Origin: Gemmatimonadota bacterium
GTDB lineage: Bacteria; Gemmatimonadota; Gemmatimonadetes; Longimicrobiales; Gaopeijiaceae
Assembly: GCA_028874905.1 (NCBI GenBank)
Contig: JAPPGZ010000044.1
Location: 26,276-76,191, forward strand
Direction: 5' to 3'
Length of the DNA: 49,916 nt
Shown here one piece after another: positions 1 to 9,345 of the stretch (the stretch's first letter is position 1; every line of letters begins with the position of its first letter). A program made the translations under genes and the position numbers. The notes below the pieces were generated by a model. It saw only the letters and a list, made by a program, of their open reading frames with translations. It was not told where the DNA came from and searched no databases.

Positions 1-90
<90 letters not shown>

Positions 91-153
91 CGGGGGGCCC
101 CAAGTAGTCCCGCGACGACCCGGCAGCCGCCAGGTCAATCGCCGCCCTTCAGT

Positions 154-2925
154 CTAGTGGTAGATCTGGAACCCGAAGTTGAAGCGGCGCGGCATACCGA
201 TGTGCACCTCCGCGTCATCGGCCTTGTGACTCAGCCGTCCCGCCTCGCGTTCCGCAGGGCTCCAGTATGCGTTGAAGCGGGAGTTGTCCTGCGCATCCTG
301 GATGAACACCCTGTCGAAGACGTTGAGCGCGTGCAGGAAGATCTGCACGTTCCCGCCGAAGGCTGCCGCCATCTCCGCGGGAAGCCTGTACGACATGTGC
401 GCGTCGAAGATCGTGTACCCCGGAGGACGCCACGACTGGACGCCGGCTTCAGCGTCGGTGGTGCGCGAGAAGGGGTCGAAGTTGGCGTAGTGCTTCCCGT
501 AGGTCCTTCCGACCAGCCGACCATAGAATCCCCCGCTCGGGAACACCGAGAGCGCGTACGCCACCTGGAACTGGGGAGCGTCGCCCACGTAGAGGTCCTT
601 CACATAGAAGGTGTAGTCCAGCGTCTCGGATTGCCGGTCCTCGGCTCTGAAGCTGCCCGAGATGTCGTCGGTGTATTTCCAGTCGCCGAAGGACAGAGCA
701 CCGTCAAAGCGCATGAAGTCGGATGGTTGGAACGCGCCCTCCAACTCGATCCCCATATGGCGCGCGTCCATTCCGAGCAAGCGGATGATCGCGTGCTCGT
801 TTTCCCCGAAGAAGTCCCTCGCGAAGCGTGTGCCGGTCCGGTCGTTCCACTGGGTGAAGTAGACGTTTGCGTCGAACGAGAACTGCCGGTTCAGCGAGCG
901 GAATCGCGTCCCTGCTTCGAACGAAGTAAAGGTCTCGTTCTGGGGGTTGGCGAGCAGCACGCCCTCGCCGTCGTCGATCACGCCGTCGAAGATCGGAACC
1001 TTGGACACCAGGCCGACGTTCCCGTACACCGACCACTCGGGGTCGAGATTGCGCTGTGCGCCGCCCTTGATCTGATAGCCGGTCAGGCCGCCGCTGCTCA
1101 GTTCGTGAAAGCCGCCGCTGCCGCTGCCCCTGGTGAAGAAGTCGACGAAGTCGTAGGAGATGCGCGAGACACCCGCCATTCCGTAGAACGAGCCCGCCAG
1201 CGATGACTTCTCGGCCTGCAGGTGGACACCGACCCAGTTGACGTCGTTCTCGTTGTGGTAGTGGATCTTGTCGCCCAGGCCGCGGTCGCCCTCCGCGTCG
1301 GTCCAGAATTCCGAGCTGCAGCCGCGGAAACAGTCGTTGTAGAACGAGCCGCCCAGCAGATCACGTATCTCCCGGTAGTGCGCGATCGTGGCAGTCCGCC
1401 AATCCACGCCGAAGTTGGCAACCAACCCGTCGTCGAATTCCTTCTGAAGCTTGGCGATGGCACCCCATGTGGTCTGATTGTTGACTGAGTTCCGAAGAAT
1501 GCCGTAGGACGCGCCGTTGTCGTTCCCGCGGTTGCGTGCGATCGTCGCGTTCCAGTCGGCGACGCGCTGATTGTAGGTGTTGTCCCAGCGCAACGAGCCG
1601 TAGGTGCCCGTGCCGCCGCCACTCCCACCGGAATAGTATGCCACAGTGTTGGCGGTCAGTCCGTCGCCAAGATACGAGTACCAGTTCAGGTTCACCTGCG
1701 GCTTGTGGAAGTAGTTTTCGCGCTCGTTGAGGAAGTTGCGGTTGTAGCGGCTGGAGACGCCGGCGCTGGGACCCGTGCTGTTGAACTGGCGCCCGTTGTA
1801 GCTGGGATCCACGCCCGCGACGTTGGGGCTCCAGAAGCGCCCGGCCTCGTTGGCGAATCGGGCCAGGCCCGCCGGATCATAGTCGCTCAGCGAGGCCGCG
1901 AACTCGCGGTCCAGCGTGGCGATATTCAGCCTGTAGGACCTCTGGCCGTGGCGCTGGGGCGCCCCCAAAGCGTAGAACTCCAGCCGGTTGCGGTCGCTGA
2001 ACCGGTATTGCGACGCGACGTAGAAGGACCACGCGTCCTGCCAAACGCCGTCAATGATGCCGTCGGCGGTCGTACGAACCCCCGACGCCGACATCGAGAA
2101 GTCGCCGACCGGGCCGGTTGCGGCGGTCATAGTCGTCTTCAGGAAGTTCCCGCTGCCGAATTCCTGCTTGAAGATGTACCCCGGATTCGCGGGGCTCGGG
2201 TCGGTGAGCACGTTCAGGGTCCCGCCGATGGACGGCACGGCGAGGTTGACCGCGCTGAGCCCGCGCTGAAGCTGGATGCTGGTGGCGACGTCGCCCGCCC
2301 CCTGCCAGTTCGACCAGTAGACCCAGCCGTTCTCCATGTCGTTCACGGGAACGCCGTTGATCATCACGGCCGTGTTGCGCTGGTTGAAACCCCGCACGTT
2401 GATGCGCGCGTCGCCCGCTCCGCCACCCTGCGCGGTCGCGTAGACCGACGGGGTGACGTTGAGGACCAGGGGCAGGTCGCGCGACCCGAGCTGAGCCTGG
2501 ATCTCCGCCTTCGAAACGTCCGTGAAGGCCACTGGCGTGCGCCGCTCCTCGGCCCGTTCTGCAAACACCTCGATGCCTCCCAGCGCCAGTGCCGACGAGG
2601 TCATCGCGAAGTCGGCGACCACGGTGGCGCCGGCCTCCAGCGTGAGCAGTTGGCTGGCGGCCGTGTACCCGATCAGGTCCACCGAAATGGTGTACGAGCC
2701 GGCGGGCACACCCACCACGTTGAATCTTCCACTGTCGTTGGTCAGACCGCCATACTGTGCGCCGGTCTCGGTGTTTGACAGCACCACCTGAGCACTGCCC
2801 AGGCCCGATCCATCGGCCGTGACCATGCCGGTGACCGTGCCGGTCTGCTGGGCGCTCAGCGGAACCGCCAGAAACAGCGGAACCACCAGGCACAGCGGAA
2901 ATGATGTTGAACGAAGTAGCTTCAT
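154..2925 (-). CDS. TonB-dependent receptor with carboxypeptidase-regulatory-like N-terminal domain
   Basis: Outer-membrane transporter of about 923 residues, powered by TonB/ExbBD, that imports a ligand which cannot be named from sequence. A signal peptide (MKLLRSTSFPLCLVVPL..., cleavage near SAQQ) is followed by a beta-sandwich regulatory-like domain (about residues 28-110). A plug domain (about 115-240) carries the typical INVRGFNQRN and INGVPVND segments, and the rest is the barrel. I start at the ATG at 2925 rather than the ATG 39 bases upstream: it begins a perfect signal peptide and is preceded by a GGGAG ribosome site. It stands alone, divergent from the ABC operon across about 340 bases. 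The stop is TAG at 154, close to the C-rich sequence end. Confidence 0.93.
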   Translation of the reverse strand: MKLLRSTSFPLCLVVPLFLAVPLSAQQTGTVTGMVTADGSGLGSAQVVLSNTETGAQYGGLTNDSGRFNVVGVPAGSYTISVDLIGYTAASQLLTLEAGATVVADFAMTSSALALGGIEVFAERAEERRTPVAFTDVSKAEIQAQLGSRDLPLVLNVTPSVYATAQGGGAGDARINVRGFNQRNTAVMINGVPVNDMENGWVYWSNWQGAGDVATSIQLQRGLSAVNLAVPSIGGTLNVLTDPSPANPGYIFKQEFGSGNFLKTTMTAATGPVGDFSMSASGVRTTADGIIDGVWQDAWSFYVASQYRFSDRNRLEFYALGAPQRHGQRSYRLNIATLDREFAASLSDYDPAGLARFANEAGRFWSPNVAGVDPSYNGRQFNSTGPSAGVSSRYNRNFLNERENYFHKPQVNLNWYSYLGDGLTANTVAYYSGGSGGGTGTYGSLRWDNTYNQRVADWNATIARNRGNDNGASYGILRNSVNNQTTWGAIAKLQKEFDDGLVANFGVDWRTATIAHYREIRDLLGGSFYNDCFRGCSSEFWTDAEGDRGLGDKIHYHNENDVNWVGVHLQAEKSSLAGSFYGMAGVSRISYDFVDFFTRGSGSGGFHELSSGGLTGYQIKGGAQRNLDPEWSVYGNVGLVSKVPIFDGVIDDGEGVLLANPQNETFTSFEAGTRFRSLNRQFSFDANVYFTQWNDRTGTRFARDFFGENEHAIIRLLGMDARHMGIELEGAFQPSDFMRFDGALSFGDWKYTDDISGSFRAEDRQSETLDYTFYVKDLYVGDAPQFQVAYALSVFPSGGFYGRLVGRTYGKHYANFDPFSRTTDAEAGVQSWRPPGYTIFDAHMSYRLPAEMAAAFGGNVQIFLHALNVFDRVFIQDAQDNSRFNAYWSPAEREAGRLSHKADDAEVHIGMPRRFNFGFQIYH

Positions 2926-3266
2926 TCGGGTCTCCCTTCTCTCCCAAGTTGGAGGTGACGGCACCGACGCCCCTCGCGTCGCGTCCCGTCGGCTTCGGCG
3001 GTCCCAGGTCCCCTGCCACCGTGCCCGAGGATGTTACCCCGACACCGGAACGGAAGGGGTCAAGAGACCGTAACGAAATCGTAACTCCGGTTGTTCCACA
3101 AAGTGCGGTCTGCGGGTTCGCGTGACAAGCCCGCGGAGTGTCCGTTGATGGACCTTCGGGCAACCCCGGCATCCCGTCTCGGAGTCGCTCTTCAGAACGG
3201 TGCAGAGAGAATCTGGACACGAATCGCGGAAGCGAATAGAATCCGTCCGGCAACAAAGGAGGATGG
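2926..3266. other. Divergent intergenic region between TonB receptor and ABC operon
   Basis: No credible gene lies in these 341 bases. They must hold the promoters of both divergent units. The rightward promoter is visible at 3214-3242. A direct repeat of CGTAAC with 11-base period occurs at 3069-3085 and could be a binding site for a regulator of the receptor gene. I did not find a convincing leftward -35/-10 pair. Confidence 0.5.
3214..3242 (+). promoter_or_regulatory. Sigma70-like promoter of the GldA/F/G-type ABC operon
   Basis: TGGACA (3214-3219) and TAGAAT (3237-3242) are separated by exactly 17 bases, a five-of-six match to both consensus hexamers. The expected start point near 3249 leaves a short leader containing the strong ribosome site AAAGGAGG at 3255-3262, four bases before the ATG at 3267. 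Confidence 0.7.
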
Positions 3267-4250
3267 ATGATATCCGTGCAAGGGATCACCAAGCGCTACG
3301 GCTCCATCGTGGCGGTCGACCGAGCCAGTTTCGAGGTGGCGCGGGGGGAAGTGGTGGGGTTCCTGGGACCGAACGGGGCCGGAAAGACCACTACGATGCG
3401 CATGCTTACCGGCACGCTGCAGCCCGACGAGGGCACCATACGGTTCGACGGCCGACCCATCTCGGACGACCTGACCGGCGCGAAGGCGCGTGTCGGGTAC
3501 CTGCCGGAGGCGAACCCCCTCTACGACGACATGCTCGTATGCGAATTCCTGGAATACGTCGCGCGGCTGCGGGGCATGAACGAGGCGGCGGGCCGGGCCG
3601 GGATCGAAAGAGCTGTGGAGGAGACGGGCCTGGAGGAGGTGTTCTTCCGGCCCATAACCGAAATCTCGAAGGGGTTTAGGCAACGCACCGGGATGGCGGG
3701 CGCGATTCTGCACGAGCCCGAGATCCTGGTCCTGGACGAGCCCACCGAGGGCCTCGACCCCAACCAGCGCGTCGAGATCCGGAACCTGGTCAGCTCCCTT
3801 GGGGGCGATCGAACGGTCATCCTCAGCACTCACGTCATGCAGGAGGTCGAGGCCACGTGCGACCGGCTGCTGATCATCTCGAAGGGCGCCATTACGGCCG
3901 ACGGGACCGTGGCCGAGCTGATGGATGCCGGGCGGGGCGTCTCCCGCTACACCGTCGAGGCCGAGGGCGACGGGGTCGCCGAGGCGCTCGAACGGCTGCC
4001 CGGAGTGGCCGACCAGGCGATCGAGGCCGTGAATGGGCGGACGCGCGTCCGACTCGAGACGACGGGTGACCACGAGCTTCGCCCCGAGATCTTCAACCTC
4101 GCGACCACGCGTGGCTGGGTGCTCTGGGAGCTGCACCGCGAACGCGCCACCCTGGAGCAGGTGTTCCGTGAGTTGACCATGGACGCCGAAGGTGAGTCGG
4201 AGGACGGCGGGGAGGAGCAGGAGCACGGAGAGGAGGGTGGCGAGGAATGA
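3267..4250 (+). CDS. ABC transporter ATP-binding protein (GldA/CcmA-like)
   Basis: Cytosolic ATPase subunit of an ABC-2 type transporter. Walker A GPNGAGKTT is at residues 34-42, the signature region SKGFRQR near 133 and Walker B LVLDEPTEGLD near 152-163, followed by a switch histidine (STHV). The 327-residue length fits GldA/NatA-like ATPases, with an extra C-terminal domain (about 225-305) ending in an acidic, glutamate-rich tail. The start has the best ribosome site of the window. The gene overlaps the permease gene (ATGATGA, 4247-4252), so the two are translationally coupled. GldA homologues occur far outside gliding Bacteroidota, so gliding motility should not be inferred. Confidence 0.93.
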   Translation: MISVQGITKRYGSIVAVDRASFEVARGEVVGFLGPNGAGKTTTMRMLTGTLQPDEGTIRFDGRPISDDLTGAKARVGYLPEANPLYDDMLVCEFLEYVARLRGMNEAAGRAGIERAVEETGLEEVFFRPITEISKGFRQRTGMAGAILHEPEILVLDEPTEGLDPNQRVEIRNLVSSLGGDRTVILSTHVMQEVEATCDRLLIISKGAITADGTVAELMDAGRGVSRYTVEAEGDGVAEALERLPGVADQAIEAVNGRTRVRLETTGDHELRPEIFNLATTRGWVLWELHRERATLEQVFRELTMDAEGESEDGGEEQEHGEEGGEE

Positions 4251-6649
4251 TGAAGCAGATCCTGCTCGTGGCCCGGAAGGAGCTCCGGAGCTTCTTTGAC
4301 CAGCCCATCGCATATGTCCTGGCGGTGGCCTTCCTCGGCCTCGGGCTGTACATGGCGTTTCGCTCCCTCTACGCGGTGTCGGCGGCGACGCTCCGGCCGT
4401 TCTTCGACCTGTTGCCGTGGCTGCTCGTGGTGTTCGTTCCCGCCGTGGCGATGAAGAGCCTGGCCGAGGAACGCAGGGGCAGAACGCTGGAATGGCTCCT
4501 GGCACAGCCGCTGACGGAGACGGAGATCGTCCTGGGCAAGTTCCTGGGAAGCTGGCTCTTCATCCTGATCACTTTCGCCGGCACGCTGCCGATGGCGGTC
4601 GGCGTGCTGATGGCTTCGGAGGCCGACCCCGGCATCATGGTCGCGCAGTATGTCGGCGCGTCCCTGCTCGCGGCGCAGATGCTCTCGGTGGGAATCTGGG
4701 CGTCGTCCATGACACGCAACCAGATCACGGCGTTCATCGCGGGGGCGTTCACCTGCTTCATGCTGGTTCTGATCGGGACGCCCATTGTCCAGATCGGCCT
4801 GCCGCGCCTGATCGGCGGCTGGGCGGTCCAGCTCTCGGTGCTCAGCCACTTCGAGAACGTGGCGCGGGGCGTGATCGATCTGCGCGACCTTCTCTACTTC
4901 GTGTCCACCTGCGGGCTTTTCCTGTTGCTCGCAGTCGCGGCGCTCGGCCACGAGCGTTTGAGCCGGCAGAGTGAAGCCTTCCGCCGCCTGAGGCTGGGGA
5001 CGGGCGTCATCGCGCTCGGGGTCCTCGTCCTCAACCTCCTTGGCGGACACGTCCGAGGACGCCTGGACCTGACCCGGGGCGACCTCTTCACCCTTTCGGA
5101 GGGTAGCCGCGAGATCCTGGGGAACCTGGACGACGTCGTGAACCTCAGCTTCTTCGTGAGCGACGACCTGCCCCAGGAGATCCAGCTCACGGAGCGCGAT
5201 GTGCGCGACCTGATCGCCGACCTGGAGAACGCGTCGAACGACATGCTCGCGGTCTCGGTGGTCAACCCCGACGACGGGGAGGACGCGGCCGACGATGCGA
5301 GCTCCCTCGGGATCGCGCCGATCGAGTTCAATGTCCTCAGGGACGACGAACTGCAGGTGAGGCGCGGCTACTTCGGGCTGGCCGTCACCTACGCGGACGA
5401 GCAGGAGACGATCCCCGTCATCGACCGGGCCGACGACCTCGAATTCCGGCTGGTGTCCGCGATCGCCAACATGACCATGGAGGAACGCCCGACGCTGGCC
5501 TTCATGAGCGGGTTCGAGGCCAAGGACCCGTTCTACTACCGGAGCTTCCGCGAGAGCATCGGCGACCGCTACGACGTCACGACAATCGACATCCAGAACG
5601 ACTCGACCGGTACGCTGACGCCCGATTCCATCGACGTGCTCGTGGTGGCGGCGCCGGCGCAGCCGGTTTCCCCCGCTGTCGCGGGAGCGATCGACGGCTA
5701 CCTGCGGGCTGGGGGCGCGGCGTTGCTCCTGATGGAGCGTCATGGGATGAACCCGCAGGCGCCGACATCGATGCCGATCGTCACGGGGCTGGAGGAACTG
5801 CTGGCGGCACGCGGCGTGGAGGCTTCCGGGGACCTGGTGGTGGACCTGGCGTCAGCCGAGCGCGTCTCGATGAGGCAGGGCATCTTCAACGTGATCCGGC
5901 CATACCCGCTGTGGCCCGTGGCGTTCCGGGGGGACGATCACGCCACCAGCCGCGACCTGGAGAACGTCAGCTTCGGCTGGGCCGCGCCCTTCACGTGGGA
6001 AGAGGGGGACCCGGCGGTGACCGCGCTCTGGAACACCACCGAGGGCGGGGCGCGCAGGCCACCGGGAGGCCTTATCGCACCCGGGATGGACCTCGGCGTG
6101 ACCGAGGAGGATCTGGGGATTCACACCTTCGCGGTCGCGGTGGATCCGTCGGCGGTGGACGCGGAGGACACGCAGGACGCCCGCGCCGGGGACGAGGTTG
6201 GCGGGGGCATTGAGGACGACTCGGAGGCCGCGGGAGCCGTGGACACGGGGGAACAGGCGGAGGGCGGCGTTGACGAAGCGGACCGCGACGAGGCGGACGC
6301 GAATCAGTTCGCCGGCCCCAGGCCCGGCGGCAGGATTATCGCGGTCGGCGACGGGGATTTCCTGGAAGACCGATTCGTCCAGTCCAACTCGCAAAACCTG
6401 GTGTTCGCGGCGAACGCCGTGGATTGGCTTGCCCAGGACGAGGCGCTGATCGGGATCCGCTCCAAGGACCGGACCCCGCCCACCCTCGCGTTCGAGTCCG
6501 AGGCCGGAAAGAACGCGCTGAAATGGGGGTCCCTGATCGGGGTGCCGGTGCTGTTCATACTGTTCGGCTTCCTGCGCGTCAACGGACGGACGACGCGGGC
6601 CGAACGCCGATGGAACGAGACCGCTGAGGGGGGATCCGAGGATGAGTGA
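4247..6649 (+). CDS. Fused ABC-2 permease and GldG-like auxiliary subunit
   Basis: Membrane protein of about 800 residues that joins two proteins usually encoded separately. Residues 1-235 form a six-helix ABC-2 permease of the GldF type (KELRSFFDQPIAYVLAV at the N-terminus, EERRGRTLEWLLAQPLTETE loop). A hydrophobic helix near 250-268 then begins the GldG-type extracytoplasmic domain (RLDLTRGDLFTLSEGSREIL, the typical entry of that family), which ends with a C-terminal membrane helix near 765-782 (GVPVLFILFGFL). A highly acidic, alanine/glycine-rich insert of about 50 residues sits near 640-690. It starts inside the stop of the ATPase gene and overlaps the next gene by eight bases. The substrate is unknown. 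Confidence 0.88.
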   Translation: MMKQILLVARKELRSFFDQPIAYVLAVAFLGLGLYMAFRSLYAVSAATLRPFFDLLPWLLVVFVPAVAMKSLAEERRGRTLEWLLAQPLTETEIVLGKFLGSWLFILITFAGTLPMAVGVLMASEADPGIMVAQYVGASLLAAQMLSVGIWASSMTRNQITAFIAGAFTCFMLVLIGTPIVQIGLPRLIGGWAVQLSVLSHFENVARGVIDLRDLLYFVSTCGLFLLLAVAALGHERLSRQSEAFRRLRLGTGVIALGVLVLNLLGGHVRGRLDLTRGDLFTLSEGSREILGNLDDVVNLSFFVSDDLPQEIQLTERDVRDLIADLENASNDMLAVSVVNPDDGEDAADDASSLGIAPIEFNVLRDDELQVRRGYFGLAVTYADEQETIPVIDRADDLEFRLVSAIANMTMEERPTLAFMSGFEAKDPFYYRSFRESIGDRYDVTTIDIQNDSTGTLTPDSIDVLVVAAPAQPVSPAVAGAIDGYLRAGGAALLLMERHGMNPQAPTSMPIVTGLEELLAARGVEASGDLVVDLASAERVSMRQGIFNVIRPYPLWPVAFRGDDHATSRDLENVSFGWAAPFTWEEGDPAVTALWNTTEGGARRPPGGLIAPGMDLGVTEEDLGIHTFAVAVDPSAVDAEDTQDARAGDEVGGGIEDDSEAAGAVDTGEQAEGGVDEADRDEADANQFAGPRPGGRIIAVGDGDFLEDRFVQSNSQNLVFAANAVDWLAQDEALIGIRSKDRTPPTLAFESEAGKNALKWGSLIGVPVLFILFGFLRVNGRTTRAERRWNETAEGGSEDE

Positions 6650-7532
6650 GAAGTCCCTGCGCGCCTCGCTGTACTTTTTCGGCGCGGTCGTGGCACTGTA
6701 CCTGGTGGCGCGGCTGGTGGGCGGTGGAGGCGGGGGCGCGGCGACAACGGATTCCGAGCTCTCAGCCGCGTTCGGGTCGATCGACACGGAGAGCCTTGCG
6801 CTCGTCGAGATCGCCGGTCCCACGGACGCCCTGCGGCTCGAGAAGGACGGCGATGCATGGACCGTTAACGGCTTTGAGGCCGACTCGAGCGCTATTGCCC
6901 GCCTTCTGCGGGCGATCGACGAAGTGGAGGTGGCGGGGGTGGCCGCCACAAACCCGGCGAACCACGCGCGCCTCGGGATCACCGCCGACAGCGCCTGGGC
7001 CCTGACCGCCGACGGTGGCGGCACGGTGCTCCTGGGCAAGACCGGCAATCGTTTCCGGACCTCGTACGCCCGGCTGCCGGACGCCGACGTGGTGAGCCTG
7101 ATCGAGGGGGATCTGCGTTCCGCGGCGGCACGGTCGCTCTTCGACTGGCGCGACAAGGTTGTGCTGCGGGCGGACACCGCCGCGGTGACGAGCATTCACG
7201 TCACGAGGGATGGTCAGGCGATCCTCTACGAGCGGCAGGACTCGGTTTGGACGACGGGCGGCGAAGAGGTCGACGCGACAACCGTTCGCAACATTCTCCA
7301 GGAGCTGGCCGGGTTGCGAGCGAGCGGCTTTGCCCCGCAGGATGCCGAGATGCCGGCCGAGCCCGATCGACTGGTACAGGCCATGGATGCGGCAGGGAAC
7401 GAGGTTGCCTCCGTCGCGCTCGTGGACGAGGATGGGAACTTCCGGGTCTCTACGCCGGCGAGCCCATACATCATCGAGATACCCACCTTCCGGGCCGACC
7501 GGATCGCTCCCGCCCCGCCGGACGACGGCTGA
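6642..7532 (+). CDS. DUF4340-domain protein, partner of the GldFG-type transporter
   Basis: Protein of 296 residues with one N-terminal membrane helix (SLYFFGAVVALYLVARLV) and a long extracytoplasmic part. The repeated pattern of short beta-rich units with DAWTVNG- and DSVWTTGG-like segments is the hallmark of DUF4340, a family regularly encoded directly behind GldG/DUF4350 genes. The gene overlaps the fused permease by eight bases (ATGAGTGA), so it belongs to the same operon and probably the same complex. Biochemical function is unknown for the family. About 30 bases separate it from the GMC gene, which may be co-transcribed. Confidence 0.8.
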   Translation: MSEKSLRASLYFFGAVVALYLVARLVGGGGGGAATTDSELSAAFGSIDTESLALVEIAGPTDALRLEKDGDAWTVNGFEADSSAIARLLRAIDEVEVAGVAATNPANHARLGITADSAWALTADGGGTVLLGKTGNRFRTSYARLPDADVVSLIEGDLRSAAARSLFDWRDKVVLRADTAAVTSIHVTRDGQAILYERQDSVWTTGGEEVDATTVRNILQELAGLRASGFAPQDAEMPAEPDRLVQAMDAAGNEVASVALVDEDGNFRVSTPASPYIIEIPTFRADRIAPAPPDDG

Positions 7533-7563
7533 CCGGCGCCCGACCTCCACAAGGGAACAAGCC

Positions 7564-9345
7564 ATGAGCCAAAGCCCCGTCTACGACGCGGTCGTCGTGG
7601 GATCGGGTGCGGGTGGTGGCATTGCGGCGTTCATCCTGGCGACCTCCGGGCTCCGCGTGCTCATGCTGGAGGCGGGACGGGACTACGACCCGATCCGCGA
7701 GACGCCGATGTTCCAATTGCCGAAGGAGGCTCCCCTGCGGGCTGCGGGTACGCCCGAGAAGCCTTTCGGATTCTACGACGCGACGGTGGACGGGGGCTGG
7801 CAGGTGCCGGGCGAACCGTACTCGGTGGCCGAGGGCTCCGAATTCATGTGGTGGCGGTCGCGCATGCTGGGCGGGCGCACCAACCACTGGGGACGGATCT
7901 CGCTGCGCATGGGCGAGTACGACTTCAAGCCGCGCTCGCGTGACGGCCTGGGCTTCGACTGGCCGATGGAATACGAGGACCTCGCGGCGTACTACGACAG
8001 GACCGAGGCACTGATCGGCGTCTACGGGTCGAACGAGGGACTCGAGAACACGCCCAACTCGTCTCCGGGGGTGCTGCAGCCGCCTCCCAGGCCGCGTGCG
8101 TACGAGCTGCTGACCCGCAAGGCGTGCCGCCGCATGGGGATCCCGGTCATTCCGGCCCACTTGGCGATCATGACGCAGACCCAGGACGCCGACCAACTGC
8201 CGGGCGAGATCTTCCCCGACAATGATCTGGCCCGGCGCGTGACCGCCGACTCCATGCGAGGGCGCGCCGCGTGCTACTGGGCGACGCCGTGCGGCCGGGG
8301 CTGTTCGATCCGCGCCAATTTCCAGTCCACGACCGTCCTGCTGCCCCCCGCACTGGCCACCGGGAATCTCGAGGTGCGCACGGGGGCGATGGTCCGTGAG
8401 GTCACCGTCGATTCACAGGGGCGCGCCACCGGCGTCCACTACGTCGACAAGACCACGCTGCTCGACGAATTCGCCTCCGCGCGCGTCGTCGTGGTCGCCG
8501 CGAGTGCCTGCGAGTCCGCGCGCATCCTGCTCAACTCCACGAGCAGCCTCTTCCCCGATGGCCTGGCCAATTCCTCCGGCCTCGTCGGCAAGTACGTCAT
8601 GGACACGGTGGGCGCGGGCGTGTACGCGCACATCCCCGCGCTCCAGGCGCTGCCCCCGCACAACGAGGACGGTGCGAGCGGCATGCACATGTACATGCCC
8701 TGGTGGCTCTACGGGGAGCAGCTGGCCGGCCGCCTCGACTTCCCGCGCGGCTATCACATCGAGTTCGGCGGCGGGCGGCGCAGCGCGCCCGGTTTCGGGG
8801 CCTTCTCCGGCCTCGAACCCCTCACGGGCGGCAGCTACGGACAGCGCTTCAAGGATGACTGCCGCCGCTACTACGGCAGCTTCCTCTTCTTCGACGGGCG
8901 CGGCGAGATGATTCCGAACGAGGACTGCTACTGCGAGATCGACCCGGACAAGGTCGACCGGTACGGCATACCCGTCCTCAGGTTCCACTGGAAGTGGGCC
9001 GACCACGAACTCAACCAGGCCCTGCACATGCAGCGCACGTTCGCGGAGATCGTGGACGAGATGGGTGGCCAGTTGCTGACCACGGTGGCGAGTAGCGGTG
9101 CCGAAGCGATCTCCAAGGGGGGTGAGATCATCCACGAGGTGGGCGGGGCGATGATGGGTGAGGACCGGCGCACCTCGGTGCTGAACGAGTTCTGCCAGTC
9201 GTGGGACGTGCCCAACCTGTTCGTGACGGACGGAGCGCCCTTCGTGTCGAACGCAGACAAGAACCCGACGCTCTCGATCATGGCGATCGCGTGGCGTGCC
9301 AGCGACTACATCGTCGAGCAGCTTCGGCAGAGGAGCATCGGATGA
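7564..9345 (+). CDS. GMC-family FAD-dependent oxidoreductase
   Basis: Oxidises an alcohol or sugar-like substrate with bound FAD. An N-terminal Rossmann motif GSGAGGG (residues 13-19) is followed by the ADP-binding acidic segment LMLEAGRDYD, a GGRTNHWG segment near residue 105-112 and the C-terminal GMC signature region with NLFVTDGAPFVSNADKNPT (near 550-570), where the catalytic histidine/asparagine pair is normally found. The 593-residue length matches membrane-associated glucose/gluconate-type dehydrogenases. The long frame upstream of 7564 overlaps the DUF4340 gene in another frame and is not real. It overlaps the next gene by four bases (ATGA), indicating that the two products work together. 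The substrate cannot be assigned. Confidence 0.9.
   Translation: MSQSPVYDAVVVGSGAGGGIAAFILATSGLRVLMLEAGRDYDPIRETPMFQLPKEAPLRAAGTPEKPFGFYDATVDGGWQVPGEPYSVAEGSEFMWWRSRMLGGRTNHWGRISLRMGEYDFKPRSRDGLGFDWPMEYEDLAAYYDRTEALIGVYGSNEGLENTPNSSPGVLQPPPRPRAYELLTRKACRRMGIPVIPAHLAIMTQTQDADQLPGEIFPDNDLARRVTADSMRGRAACYWATPCGRGCSIRANFQSTTVLLPPALATGNLEVRTGAMVREVTVDSQGRATGVHYVDKTTLLDEFASARVVVVAASACESARILLNSTSSLFPDGLANSSGLVGKYVMDTVGAGVYAHIPALQALPPHNEDGASGMHMYMPWWLYGEQLAGRLDFPRGYHIEFGGGRRSAPGFGAFSGLEPLTGGSYGQRFKDDCRRYYGSFLFFDGRGEMIPNEDCYCEIDPDKVDRYGIPVLRFHWKWADHELNQALHMQRTFAEIVDEMGGQLLTTVASSGAEAISKGGEIIHEVGGAMMGEDRRTSVLNEFCQSWDVPNLFVTDGAPFVSNADKNPTLSIMAIAWRASDYIVEQLRQRSIG

Noticed and set aside
3267..7532. Gliding-motility machinery
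   Set aside because: Only the GldA/F/G-type ABC parts are present. These occur widely in non-gliding bacteria, and no GldJ, GldK, GldL, GldM, GldN or SprA homologue is in the window.
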